Shown here piece by piece: positions 51,488 through 60,198 of a stretch of 64,000 bases of DNA. The position numbers and the translations under genes are program-made. Source of the stretch: Pseudoduganella aquatica (lineage in GTDB: Bacteria; Pseudomonadota; Gammaproteobacteria; Burkholderiales; Burkholderiaceae_D). Where the stretch lies: contig NZ_WWCU01000004.1 of assembly GCF_009857595.1 (NCBI RefSeq), forward strand, positions 1 to 64,000, read 5' to 3'. The notes under the pieces were generated by a model. That model was given only the letters and a program-made list of their open reading frames with translations, was not told where the DNA came from and did not search any database. The first letter of the stretch is position 1. Every line of letters starts with the position of its first letter.

Positions 51488-54010
51488 ATTTCGCGGCAGC
51501 GAAAGCACTGCCAGCTGGACCGCGCCTATGCCGGCCACGGCGGCCAGCGCACCTGGCCCCAGCGGCGCCAGGCGGAACAGCCCGGCCAAAGGCGGCACAT
51601 AGATGGCCGCCGCCAGCAGCACCACTGCGGCGCCGCACAAGGTCCAGAGCATGCGGTTCTCGCCGCGCAGCAGCAGGCGGCGCTCCGATCCGCTGTTACG
51701 GCTGGCCAGCATCAGCAGCAGGTTGCCTGTCACTAGCACTGCAAAGCCGATGGTGCGCGCGCTTTCGGGCGGCATGGCGGACAAGGCCCAAGCGTAGGCC
51801 GCCACGGTCAGCGCCAGCGTGTACAGGCCCTGCCGCATCGCCAGCCAGAGTTCCTTGCGGCCGAAGATAGGCGCGCCGGCCTGGCGCGGCGGGCGCTGCA
51901 TCAAGTCAGGATCAGGCGGCTCGTTTTCAAACGCCAGCGAGCAGGCCGGGTCGATAATCAGCTCCAGGAATACGATGTGCATGGGGTAGAGCACGATGGG
52001 CCAGCCCAGCAGCACCGGTAACAGCGCCATGCCGGCTATCGGCGCATGGACTGCCATCACATAGGCCAGCGACTTTCGCATATTGGCATAGATGCGCCGG
52101 CCCGCCGCTATGGCCTGCACAATGGAGGCAAAGCGGTCGTCCAGCAGCACCATGGCGGCCGCTTCGCGCGCCACGTCGGTGCCGCGCCCGCCCATGGCGA
52201 TGCCGACGTGGGCGGCGCGCAGGGCGGGCGCGTCGTTCACGCCGTCGCCGGTCATGGCCACGATCTCGCCGCCGGCCTGCAGGGCGCGCACGATGCGCAG
52301 TTTCTGCTCGGGCGCAATGCGGGCGCAGATGCTGACGCTGCGCAGGCGCGCGGCCAGGTCCGCGTCGTCCAGCTGCGCCATCTCGTCGCCGGACAGTATG
52401 CCGCCGGCTTCCATGCCGGCCTGGCGGCCCACCGCGGCCGCCGTGGCGGGATAGTCGCCGGTCACCATCACCAGCCGCACGCCGGCCGCGCGGCAAGCCT
52501 GTACCGCTGCGGGCACATCGGCGCACAAGGGGTCGCGCAGGGCGATCAGGCCGGCGTATTGCAGGTCCAGGCTGGCCGCGCTGGCGGGCCAGCCCGCCGC
52601 CGGCATCGCTTCAGTCCGCGAGCCGGCGAGCGCCAGCACGCGCAAGCCGCTGGCTGCCATGGCCTCGGCGGCGTGCTGCATGGCGCGCGTTTCCGGCCCG
52701 TTCATGCGGCAGAGCGCGGCGATCGCTTCCGGCGCGCCCTTGGCGGCCATCACATAGCCGCTGCCGCTGTGCCAGACATGGCAAACACAGCGCGTGGCCG
52801 GCGAGAAGCCGTATTCATGCGTCAATTTCCAGTCCGGGTGCAAGTGGACGCTGCCGGCCAGGGCCGCCGCGCCCAGGCGGTGGATGGCCTGTTCCATCGG
52901 GTCGGCGGCGCCGGCGCTGCTGGCGAGCACGGCGCATTCAGCCGTCAGGTGGAATGCTTCGGGCAGGGCTGGCGCCGAGCCTGGCGCAGCGAGGTCCAGG
53001 CGCTGTCCATCGTCAGTTTGCAGGGCCGCCACCGCCATGCGGTTTTCGGTCAGTGTGCCGGTCTTGTCCATGCACAGCACGGTGGCTGCGCCCAGGGTGT
53101 CGAGCGCGGCCAGGCGCCGGGTCAGCACCTTGGCGTGCGCCAGCCGCCAGGCGCCCAGCGCCGGAAACACGGTTAGCACCACGGGAAACTCCTCGGGCAA
53201 GGCGGACATGGCCAGGGCGATGCCGGCCAAGAGCGCTTCCAGCCACTGCCCATGCTTGAAACCGGCCAGCAGCACCAGCAGCACGCTCAGGCCCATGCCG
53301 AGCACGGCGAAACGGCCCGCGAGCTGCTGGACCTGGCGCTGCAGCGGCGCGACCTCGGGCTCCAGCCCATGCAGGGCGGCGCCTATGCCGCCGACCGCGC
53401 TGCGCGGGCCGGTGGCGGTCACGCGCACCATGCCGTGGCCCTGGACCACCAGGCTCCCGGCGTAGACGAAAGGCAGGCCGTCGCCGCCGGGCGGGGCGGG
53501 CGGCAGCGGCTCGGCCACCGGCTGCTTGGGCACGCTCACTGCTTCCCCGGTCAGCAGCGACTCGTCGGACAGCAGACCGGGGCCGGAGAGGAGCTGGCCG
53601 TCGGCGGGCACGCGGTCGCCTTCGGACAGCAGGAGCAGGTCGCCTTCCACCAGCCCGTTGCTGTCGATTTGCCGGCGCTGGCCGTCGCGCAGCACCAGGG
53701 CCTGCGGATTGCTCAGCTTGCGCAGGCTTTCCAGCGCGCGCGCCGTCTTGCCTTCCTGGTACAAGGTCATGCCCAGCGTGGCGGCGAACATGGCCAGCAG
53801 CACCATGCCTTCGGCCGGCTCGCCCAGTATCAGGTACAGCACGGCCGCCGCCAGCAGAAGCACAAACATGGGTTCGCGCGCGGTCCGGCCCAGGATGCGC
53901 TTCCAGCCTGCGCCGTCCGTGGGCATGGCGTTGGGGCCGTCGCGCAGCAGGCGGCGGGCCGCTTCCGCGCTGGCCAGGCCTGCATGCTGCTGTTCGGACG
54001 TTTGGCTCAT
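51473..54010 (-). CDS. Cation-translocating P-type ATPase
   Basis: An 845-residue P-type ATPase of the P2-like group. Order of domains: short cytoplasmic N-domain (SAEAARRLLRDGPNAMPTDG), two membrane helices, actuator (LLSDESLLTGEAVSVPKQ), M4 with LPEEFPVVLTVFPALGA, phosphorylation site MDKTGTLTEN, hinge TGDGVNDAPALRAAHVGIAM and a C-terminal membrane bundle with LELIIDPACSLAFENEPPDP. M4 has PEEFP where Ca2+ pumps have PEGLP, so the ion is uncertain. ATG 54010 is used; GTG 54019 is in frame. An FNR box (54068-54081) and a TACCAT -10 box at class-II spacing point to low-oxygen induction. Stop lies inside the acnB terminator. Confidence 0.9.
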   Translation of the reverse strand: MSQTSEQQHAGLASAEAARRLLRDGPNAMPTDGAGWKRILGRTAREPMFVLLLAAAVLYLILGEPAEGMVLLAMFAATLGMTLYQEGKTARALESLRKLSNPQALVLRDGQRRQIDSNGLVEGDLLLLSEGDRVPADGQLLSGPGLLSDESLLTGEAVSVPKQPVAEPLPPAPPGGDGLPFVYAGSLVVQGHGMVRVTATGPRSAVGGIGAALHGLEPEVAPLQRQVQQLAGRFAVLGMGLSVLLVLLAGFKHGQWLEALLAGIALAMSALPEEFPVVLTVFPALGAWRLAHAKVLTRRLAALDTLGAATVLCMDKTGTLTENRMAVAALQTDDGQRLDLAAPGSAPALPEAFHLTAECAVLASSAGAADPMEQAIHRLGAAALAGSVHLHPDWKLTHEYGFSPATRCVCHVWHSGSGYVMAAKGAPEAIAALCRMNGPETRAMQHAAEAMAASGLRVLALAGSRTEAMPAAGWPASAASLDLQYAGLIALRDPLCADVPAAVQACRAAGVRLVMVTGDYPATAAAVGRQAGMEAGGILSGDEMAQLDDADLAARLRSVSICARIAPEQKLRIVRALQAGGEIVAMTGDGVNDAPALRAAHVGIAMGGRGTDVAREAAAMVLLDDRFASIVQAIAAGRRIYANMRKSLAYVMAVHAPIAGMALLPVLLGWPIVLYPMHIVFLELIIDPACSLAFENEPPDPDLMQRPPRQAGAPIFGRKELWLAMRQGLYTLALTVAAYAWALSAMPPESARTIGFAVLVTGNLLLMLASRNSGSERRLLLRGENRMLWTLCGAAVVLLAAAIYVPPLAGLFRLAPLGPGALAAVAGIGAVQLAVLSLPRNKKSP

Positions 54011-54067
54011 GGAGTTCACGCGGGAGGGGCGGGGAATTCATGGTAGCAAGGCGGACATGGCGGTTTG

Positions 54068-54081
54068 TTGATCTAAATCAA
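54068..54081. promoter_or_regulatory. FNR/ANR box for the P-type ATPase promoter
   Basis: TTGATCTAAATCAA matches the FNR consensus TTGATNNNNATCAA exactly. On the minus strand TACCAT (54046-54041) stands about 30 bases from the box centre, the spacing of a class II (-41.5) FNR-activated promoter for the ATPase gene. Confidence 0.85.
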
Positions 54082-54131
54082 ATTCGGCCAATGCCGCCGG
54101 AAGCCGCCTCGCGGCGGCGGCACGCGGAAAT

Positions 54132-54145
54132 TTGATCCAGATCAT
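54132..54145. promoter_or_regulatory. FNR/ANR box for the CBS-nitroreductase promoter
   Basis: TTGATCCAGATCAT differs from the consensus in one base. CATAGT at 54168-54173 gives a -10 box at class II spacing in the plus direction. The two boxes in this gap face opposite genes, so each gene probably has its own site. Confidence 0.75.
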
Positions 54146-54205
54146 GGATGCGGGCGCGGTCAGCGGTCATAGTGGACAACGATTATTCACCTGCAGGAGT
54201 CAAGC

Positions 54206-54238
54206 ATGCACAGCACTTCCCCCTGGAGGCGGCCATGA
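54206..54238 (+). CDS. Possible ten-codon leader ORF
   Basis: ATG 54206 has CAGGAG six bases upstream and encodes MHSTSPWRRP, with its stop overlapping the ATG of the CBS-nitroreductase gene (ATGA at 54235). It could couple translation of the main gene to the leader, or be a chance frame next to the true binding site GGAGG at 54225-54229. Confidence 0.3.
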   Translation: MHSTSPWRRP

Positions 54239-55317
54239 TAGCCGCCGATGTCATGGCCCGCCTGCTGGTGACGGTGGGGCCGGAGGCCACGCTGCACCGT
54301 GTGGTCGGCCTGATGCTCAAGCACCGCATCAGCGGACTGCCGGTGGTGGATGCGGACGGCAAGCTGCTGGGAATATTGACCGAGAGCGACCTGTTGCGCC
54401 GCGCCGGGAAGGGCGGCTGGACCGCGGCGGACTGCCTGGCCGGGGACGCGATGAGCACGGCCGTGATCTGCGTGGCGCCGGATACGCCGCTGGAGCAGGT
54501 GTCGGCGCTGATGGAGGCGCATGACCTCAAGCGCCTGCCGGTGGTGAGCGGCGGCCGCCTGGATGGCATGGTCAGCCGTGCCAATCTGATCCAGGCCTTG
54601 CTGCGGCAACTGCCGGTTGCCGGGCCGGCGCCGCGGCACGGCCACGAAGGCGCCGCCGCTGCGGAGGACGCCGCGCAGGGCGGTTCGCTGAGCCTGGTGG
54701 GCGCGAAGGCATTCGAGCTGGACGCGGACATCGGACCGCTGGGCATCGCCCTGGTCGATATGCTCAATATGCGCAAGTCGCAGCGCCTGTTCAGTTCCAG
54801 GGACTTGTCGCGCTACCGGCTGTCGCGGCTGCTGTGGGCGGCGTTCGGCATCAACCGGCCCGCCGAGCGCTGCCGCACGGCGCCGTCGGTGTCCAACGCC
54901 CAGGAGATCGACGTCTACGTGGCGATGGCCAGCGGCTGGTACCGCTACGACGCGGCCGCGCCCAGCCTCATCCTTTGCGGCCGGGAGGATATCCGCGCCG
55001 CGACCGGGAAGCAGGACTTCGTCGCCAGCGCACCCGTCAATCTGCTCTACGTGGCCAATCTGGAGCGGCTGGCCAGCGAAGACCACGCCGAACGCCTGCT
55101 GCACGCCGGCATAGACGCGGGCCATATCAGCCAGAACGTGTATCTGTTCTGCGCGGCGGAAGGCATGGCGACGGTGGCGCGCGCCTGGTTCGACCAGGCG
55201 GAGCTGGCCAGCGTCATGGGGCTGCTGCCGGCGCAGCGCGTCATCCTGGCGCAGACCGTAGGTTATCCGGCCACGCAGCCCGCCGGGCCGGCGCTGCCGG
55301 AAAGCACGATCGGCTAG
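54235..55317 (+). CDS. CBS-domain / nitroreductase-family fusion protein
   Basis: A 360-residue cytoplasmic protein of two parts. Residues 1-125 are a CBS pair (VTVGPEATLHRVVGLMLKHR, ISGLPVVDADGKLLGILTES, LKRLPVVSGGRLDGMVSRAN), a module that binds adenine nucleotides. After a linker, residues about 150-345 look like a nitroreductase/SagB-type flavin domain: LSRYRLSRLLWAAFGINRPA, RTAPSVSNAQEIDVYVAMAS, GWYRYD and AGHISQNVYLFCAAEGMATV. This suggests a flavoenzyme under energy-state control. GGAGG lies 5 bases before ATG 54235. An FNR box precedes it; the gene overlaps the convergent Usp gene by four bases. The reaction is unknown. Confidence 0.8.
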   Translation: MIAADVMARLLVTVGPEATLHRVVGLMLKHRISGLPVVDADGKLLGILTESDLLRRAGKGGWTAADCLAGDAMSTAVICVAPDTPLEQVSALMEAHDLKRLPVVSGGRLDGMVSRANLIQALLRQLPVAGPAPRHGHEGAAAAEDAAQGGSLSLVGAKAFELDADIGPLGIALVDMLNMRKSQRLFSSRDLSRYRLSRLLWAAFGINRPAERCRTAPSVSNAQEIDVYVAMASGWYRYDAAAPSLILCGREDIRAATGKQDFVASAPVNLLYVANLERLASEDHAERLLHAGIDAGHISQNVYLFCAAEGMATVARAWFDQAELASVMGLLPAQRVILAQTVGYPATQPAGPALPESTIG

Positions 55318-56159
55318 TGCGAAATCAGGACAGGAAGCGGCACGCGGCCGAGCACTGTCCTGGTGACGCCGCCCAGCAGGGTCTCGGTGAGCCGGCGGTG
55401 TCCGTAGCCGCCCATCACCAGCAGGCCGCAGCCGGATTCCTTGGCGATGGCTGCCAGGGCGTCGCCCACCGGCCCGCTGGTGTGTTCGCAGCGCACGTCG
55501 GCACGGACGCCGTGCCGCGCCAGGTAGTGCGCCATGGCCGGGGCGGGCGCCGGTTCGTCCCCGCGCGCGGAATGCGGATCGTTGAGCTGGAGCAGCGTCG
55601 CGGTCTGCGCCATTTTCAGCAAAGGCAAGGCGTCGCTGATGGCACGCGCCGCTTCACGGCTGCCGTCCCAGGCCAGCAGCGGGTGGCGGAAGGGCAGCCC
55701 GGCCATTCCGGCGGCGTCCTGGCCGGGCACCAGCAGCAGCGGACGGCCGCAGCGCAGCAGCAGATTCTGGGGCAGATCGCGGATGACGCCATGCGGATCC
55801 TCGTCGGGGCCGCTGGCGCCCAGGATGAGCAAGTCGTGGAATGCCGCCTGGTGCAGCAGCGCTTCCTCCGCCGTATCTTCCGCCAGGCGCGGCGCATATT
55901 GCATCAGTCCGCAATGGCTTGCGGCGGCTTCAAACGCCGCCAGGCCGGCGTGAGCGTCGGCACGCCACAACGCCAGCCGTTCGGCGGCCTGCGGCGGCAG
56001 CCGCGCGACGTCGCCGGCGTGCGCGTAGCGGGACAGGCCCGTGCAGGCCAGGCCTGTCAGGTGCGCATCGCAGGCCAGCGCGAGCCGCGCCGCCAGCGCC
56101 ATGCGCCCGGCCGCCGGCAAGGACTGGCCGGCGTGCACCAGGATGCTCTTATAGGCCAT
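55314..56159 (-). CDS. Universal stress protein, tandem Usp domains
   Basis: A 281-residue protein with two UspA domains. The first starts MAYKSILVHAGQSLPAAGRM; the second, from about residue 150, contains HPLLAWDGSREAARAISDAL and ends SGCGLLVMGGYGHRRLTETL then LGGVTRTVLGRVPLPVLISH, with the ATP-binding-type G-(2)-G-(9)-G(S/T) motif region. It is a cytoplasmic stress and dormancy protein. It lies 33 bases downstream of a second Usp gene of the same design and is probably cotranscribed from the FNR box at 57112. Confidence 0.92.
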   Translation of the reverse strand: MAYKSILVHAGQSLPAAGRMALAARLALACDAHLTGLACTGLSRYAHAGDVARLPPQAAERLALWRADAHAGLAAFEAAASHCGLMQYAPRLAEDTAEEALLHQAAFHDLLILGASGPDEDPHGVIRDLPQNLLLRCGRPLLLVPGQDAAGMAGLPFRHPLLAWDGSREAARAISDALPLLKMAQTATLLQLNDPHSARGDEPAPAPAMAHYLARHGVRADVRCEHTSGPVGDALAAIAKESGCGLLVMGGYGHRRLTETLLGGVTRTVLGRVPLPVLISH

Positions 56160-56192
56160 GGAAATTCCTTGCCGGGATGGGACGAACGCCGC

Positions 56193-57035
56193 TCAGTGCG
56201 ACATCAGCACGGGCAGCGTCATCGATTGCAGGATACGGCGCGTCACGCCGCCCAGTATGATCTCGCTCCAGCGCTGGTGGCCGTAGGCGCCCATCACCAG
56301 CAGGTCGGCGCCGAGGTCGGCGGCCAGCGACAGCAGCGCGCCGCCGATGTCGATGCCGCCCGCCGTGGCGTGCTGCTGCACCTCCACCTTGACCCCGTGC
56401 CGCGCGAGGAACAGCGCGATATCGGCGCCGGGCAGGTCGCCGTGGACGCCGTACTGCCGCTCCGCGTCGAACACCGCCAGCGTGACCTGGCCGCTGCGCT
56501 GCAGCAGCGGCAACGCGTCCGTGATGGCGCGCGTGGCCGCGCGGCTGCCGTCCCAGGCCACCAGCGCGTGTCGGTCCAGGTGCCGGAATGTGCCCGAGTA
56601 GGGCACCATCAGCACCGGCCTGCCGCCGTTCAGCGCCACGTATTCGGGCAGGGTGTGCAGCATGCGCGGGCCGCCGGAGTCCGGGTCGCTCTGGCTCAGC
56701 ACCACCAGGTCGGCGTAGTGCGCCTGCTGCACCAGGCCGAAATCGGGATCGTCGTCGGTGTAGCGCCTTTCGTAGCTGATGGCGGCCGCCTGGGCCAGCT
56801 TCTCGAACAGCGCCAGCGCCTGCAGGTTGTCCTCCTTGACCGTGTCGAATACGTCCTGCGGCACCGGCGCGCCCCAGGTCATGCCGCCGCTGCGGTAGAT
56901 GTCCATGGCCAGGCCGGTGAGCGCCGCGCCTGTCAGGTGCGCCTCATGGGTGCGGGCCAGCTCGGCGGCGAACTCGATGCGCGCGCTGGCGTGGGGGGAT
57001 TGATCAACGTGGACCAGTATGGATTTATACGACAT
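56193..57035 (-). CDS. Universal stress protein, tandem Usp domains
   Basis: A 280-residue tandem UspA protein (MSYKSILVHVDQSPHASARI at the start; second domain HALVAWDGSRAATRAITDAL and DLLVMGAYGHQRWSEIILGG, ending SMTLPVLMSH). Close paralogue of the gene that follows. ATG 57035 has AAGGAG nine bases upstream, chosen over an ATG 30 bases earlier. An FNR-like box lies 77 bases upstream, so it likely rises when oxygen falls. Confidence 0.93.
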   Translation of the reverse strand: MSYKSILVHVDQSPHASARIEFAAELARTHEAHLTGAALTGLAMDIYRSGGMTWGAPVPQDVFDTVKEDNLQALALFEKLAQAAAISYERRYTDDDPDFGLVQQAHYADLVVLSQSDPDSGGPRMLHTLPEYVALNGGRPVLMVPYSGTFRHLDRHALVAWDGSRAATRAITDALPLLQRSGQVTLAVFDAERQYGVHGDLPGADIALFLARHGVKVEVQQHATAGGIDIGGALLSLAADLGADLLVMGAYGHQRWSEIILGGVTRRILQSMTLPVLMSH

Positions 57036-57111
57036 GGCAAGCTCCTTGAAATTCGCCGCATGCAATCGATGGGAGAGTACTTCAGACTACCAAATGCAAT
57101 CCGCAGCTTTC

Positions 57112-57125
57112 ATGATGCAGATCAA
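57112..57125. promoter_or_regulatory. FNR/ANR-like box upstream of the Usp operon
   Basis: ATGATGCAGATCAA matches TTGATNNNNATCAA except for the first base. It lies in the gap between the Usp operon and the metallo-beta-lactamase gene. TAGTCT (57089-57084 on the minus strand) could be a poor -10 box at the right distance. Confidence 0.65.
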
Positions 57126-57191
57126 ATTCGCCTTCATCAGCCGTGCCAATTGGGTGGGGCGTGCGCCTGGCCGGCGTTTTTGGCGCTAGTC

Positions 57192-57205
57192 TTGATCTGC
57201 ATCAA
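57192..57205. promoter_or_regulatory. FNR/ANR box upstream of the RNA-hydrolase-type gene
   Basis: TTGATCTGCATCAA is an exact FNR consensus match, 75 bases before ATG 57281. No good -10 box stands at class II spacing; GATAAA (57236-57241) is slightly far. It probably serves the metallo-beta-lactamase/phosphorylase pair. Confidence 0.8.
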
Positions 57206-57280
57206 ATTTTGCTACTGACGCGCCCACTGGCGCCCGATAAAGTGATGTGGCTGCTTCAGCGCGCGTTGGAGGGAGTGACC

Positions 57281-58642
57281 ATGCAACTGCAATTCCTGGG
57301 GGCGACCGGCACAGTGACCGGCTCGAAATACCTGCTCACGTCTGGCCGCGCCAGCATGCTGCTGGACTGCGGCCTGTTCCAGGGCTACAAGCAGTTGCGC
57401 CTGCGCAATTGGAACAAGCTGCCGGTGGCGCCGGCGGACGTCGGCGCGGTGGTGCTGACCCACGCCCATCTCGACCATAGCGGCTATCTGCCGCTGCTGG
57501 TGCGGGACGGATTCCGGGGCAGGATATATTGCAGCGAGGCCACCTACGATCTGTGCAAGCTGCTGCTGCCGGACAGCGGCCGCCTGCTGGAGGAGGAGGC
57601 CAACCACGCCAACCGGCACAGCTATTCCCGCCACACGCCAGCCTTGCCGCTCTACACCGAACGCGACGCGCTGAACGCGCTCAGACATTTTTCGCCGGTG
57701 CCGTTTGGCCGCCCGTTTGAAATTTGCGGCAAGCTGTGCGGGCAGCTGGCGCTGGGCGGGCATATCCTCGGCGCCGCCATTGCGACCGTGACCGACGGCA
57801 GCCGCACCGTCACATTTTCCGGCGACCTGGGCCGCCTGCACGACGCCATCATGGTCGAGCCCAGCCATATCGCCGGCTGCGACTACCTGGTGCTGGAATC
57901 GACCTATGGCGACCGGCTGCACGACGCAGCCGATCCGGCCCTGCGACTGGGCCAGGTCATCCGCGAGACCGCAGCGCGCGGCGGCGTCACCGTCATTCCC
58001 GCGTTCGCGGTGGGCCGCGCCCAGTCGGTGCTGTATGCGATCCACCAGCTCAAGCAGCGGGGGCTGCTGCCGCCGGCGTTGCCGGTGTACCTGAACAGTC
58101 CCATGGCCACCGACGCCACGGCGCTGTACCAGAAGCACCGCCGGCTGCACCGCCTGGACCATGCCGAATGCGAGGCCATGTGCCATGCGGCGCGCATCGT
58201 CAACAGCGTGGAGGAGTCGATAGCGCTCAACCAGCGCCGGATGCCCATGGTGATCATCGCGGCCAGTGGCATGGCCACCGGGGGCAGGGTGCTGCACCAC
58301 CTGCGCGCATTTGCCGGGGACCCGCGCAACACCGTGCTGTTCGTTGGCTTCCAGGCCGGCGGCACGCGCGGCGCGGCCATGCTGGCGGGCGTGCCGGAGA
58401 TTAAAATCTACGGGGAATACACGCCGCTGCGGGCCAGCGTGCACCAGATCGACAATCTGTCGGCGCACGCAGACGCCGGCGAGATCCTGAGCTGGCTGGG
58501 CCATTTCCAGCGGCCGCCGAAGCGCACCTTCATCACCCACGGCGAGCCGGCCGCAGCGGACGCGCTGCGCCACCGCATCAAGGAGCAGCTGCACTGGGAC
58601 TGCCTGGTGCCCGACTATCTGGAACGGCAGGAGCTGGCATGA
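57281..58642 (+). CDS. Beta-CASP metallo-beta-lactamase protein (RNA-hydrolase type)
   Basis: A 453-residue enzyme of the YSH1/CPSF73-like beta-CASP group, which cleaves RNA. It opens MQLQFLGATGTVTGSKYLLT and carries the metal motif HAHLDHSG (His61, His63, Asp65, His66), GGHILGAAIATV, TFSGDLGRLHD, then the beta-CASP part with VLESTYGDRLH, VIPAFAVGRAQSVLYAIHQL, VIIAASGMATGGRVLHHLRA and the C-terminal FITHGEPAAADALRHRI. AGGGAG precedes ATG 57281; an ATG at 57143 is in frame but lies before the FNR box. It overlaps the phosphorylase gene by ATGA, suggesting RNA breakdown to nucleotides followed by phosphorolysis. Confidence 0.9.
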   Translation: MQLQFLGATGTVTGSKYLLTSGRASMLLDCGLFQGYKQLRLRNWNKLPVAPADVGAVVLTHAHLDHSGYLPLLVRDGFRGRIYCSEATYDLCKLLLPDSGRLLEEEANHANRHSYSRHTPALPLYTERDALNALRHFSPVPFGRPFEICGKLCGQLALGGHILGAAIATVTDGSRTVTFSGDLGRLHDAIMVEPSHIAGCDYLVLESTYGDRLHDAADPALRLGQVIRETAARGGVTVIPAFAVGRAQSVLYAIHQLKQRGLLPPALPVYLNSPMATDATALYQKHRRLHRLDHAECEAMCHAARIVNSVEESIALNQRRMPMVIIAASGMATGGRVLHHLRAFAGDPRNTVLFVGFQAGGTRGAAMLAGVPEIKIYGEYTPLRASVHQIDNLSAHADAGEILSWLGHFQRPPKRTFITHGEPAAADALRHRIKEQLHWDCLVPDYLERQELA

Positions 58643-60156
58643 CGCCCGGCGACGCCCCCGCAGGCGGCCTGCTGCTGCGCCGGCTCGGCATCGACACCTA
58701 CCAGGAGCCGGTGGTCTACCTGCACCGGGACAGCGCCATTTGCAAGGCCGAGGGCTTCGAGGCGCGCGCGCGCATCGAGGTCTGGCGCGGCGCGACGCAC
58801 ATCCTGGCCACGCTCAACGTGGTGTACGACAGCCTGATCGGGATACAGCAGCTGGGCTTGTCGGAGGCGGCCTGGCGCGCGCTGGGCGGCATCGACGGCG
58901 ACGTGCTGCGGGTGGCGCACGCGCGTCCGCTGCAGTCGCTGTCGGCGGTGCGGGCCAAGATCTACGGCCGGCCGCTGGGCGCCGAGGCGGCCGCGGCCAT
59001 CGTGCGCGACGTGGCCGAGGGCCGCTACTCGGACATCGAACTGGCGGCGCTGATCACCGCCTGCTCCGGCGACCGCATGGACGTGGCCGAAACCATCGCG
59101 TTGACCCGCGCCATGGTGGCGGCCGGCCAGCGGCTGCGCTGGGACAGCGGGACCGTGCTGGACAAGCACTGCGTGGGCGGCCTGCCGGGCAACCGCACCA
59201 CCTTGCTGGTGGTGCCCATCGTGGCCGCCTGCGGCCTGACCATACCCAAGACCTCCTCGCGCGCCATCACCTCGCCGGCCGGCACCGCCGACACCATGGA
59301 GACGCTGGCGCCGGTCGCGCTGGACCTGCCCACCATGCGGCGCGTGGTGGAAAGCGAGGGCGGCTGCATCGCCTGGGGCGGCGCCGTGTCGCTCAGCCCT
59401 GCGGACGACATGCTGATACGGGTCGAACGCCCGCTGGGGCTGGACAGCGACGGCCTGATGGTGGCCTCGGTGCTGTCGAAGAAGATCGCCGCCGGCTCCA
59501 CCCACGTGGTAATCGACATGCCGGTCGGGCGTAGCGCCAAGGTGCGCTCGGCGCAGGCGGCGCGCGCGCTGGCGCAGCGCTTCCATAGCGTGGGCGGCGC
59601 GCTGGGCATAGGCGTGAGCGTGATTGCCAGCGACGGCAGCCAGCCGGTGGGGCGGGGCATCGGTCCGGCGCTGGAGGCGTGGGACGTGCTGGCGGTGCTG
59701 CAAAACCTGCCCGATGCGCCGGCCGACCTGCGCCAGCGCGCGCTGGCGCTGGCCGCCAGCCTGCTGGAACTGGGCGGCAAGGCCGGCGCCGGCCAGGGCC
59801 GGGCGCTGGCCGCCGGCGTGCTCGACAGCGGCGCGGCCTGGACCAAGCTGCAAGCCATCTGCGCCGCGCAAGGGGGCATGCGCGAGCCGCCCCGCGCGGC
59901 CCACACCCATGTGCTGGGCGCGCTGCACCGGGGAAGGCTCACCGCCATCGACAACCGCCGCCTGGCGCAACTGGCCAAGCTGGCCGGCGCGCCCAGGGCG
60001 CCCGCCGCCGGCCTGGAACTGCACGCGCCGCTGGGTACGCTGCTGCGGCCGGGTCAGCCGCTGTTGACGCTGCACGCCGAGTCGCCCGGCGAACTGGCCT
60101 ATGCCCTGGCTTACGCGGAGGCCCAGGACACGATATTTACGATACAGCAGGCATGA
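58639..60156 (+). CDS. Thymidine phosphorylase / AMP phosphorylase family enzyme
   Basis: A 505-residue member of the thymidine/AMP phosphorylase family of archaeal type (longer than the about 440 residues of E. coli DeoA). An N-terminal domain of about 80 residues, absent in DeoA, precedes the shared core: IYGRPLGAEAAAAIVRDVAE, YSDIELAALITACSGDRMD, DKHCVGGLPGNRTTLLVVPI, the phosphate-binding KTSSRAITSPAGTADTMETL and the C-terminal barrel-sandwich domain. Archaeal relatives phosphorolyse AMP to adenine and ribose-1,5-bisphosphate; the bacterial substrate is not fixed. Coupled to the beta-CASP gene by ATGA, so RNA-derived NMPs are the likely substrate. It may use the FNR box at 57192. Confidence 0.88.
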   Translation: MTPGDAPAGGLLLRRLGIDTYQEPVVYLHRDSAICKAEGFEARARIEVWRGATHILATLNVVYDSLIGIQQLGLSEAAWRALGGIDGDVLRVAHARPLQSLSAVRAKIYGRPLGAEAAAAIVRDVAEGRYSDIELAALITACSGDRMDVAETIALTRAMVAAGQRLRWDSGTVLDKHCVGGLPGNRTTLLVVPIVAACGLTIPKTSSRAITSPAGTADTMETLAPVALDLPTMRRVVESEGGCIAWGGAVSLSPADDMLIRVERPLGLDSDGLMVASVLSKKIAAGSTHVVIDMPVGRSAKVRSAQAARALAQRFHSVGGALGIGVSVIASDGSQPVGRGIGPALEAWDVLAVLQNLPDAPADLRQRALALAASLLELGGKAGAGQGRALAAGVLDSGAAWTKLQAICAAQGGMREPPRAAHTHVLGALHRGRLTAIDNRRLAQLAKLAGAPRAPAAGLELHAPLGTLLRPGQPLLTLHAESPGELAYALAYAEAQDTIFTIQQA

Positions 60157-60198
60157 ACAAGGCCATCGCGGCGCAAAGGGGCGGCGATGGACAAGGAC

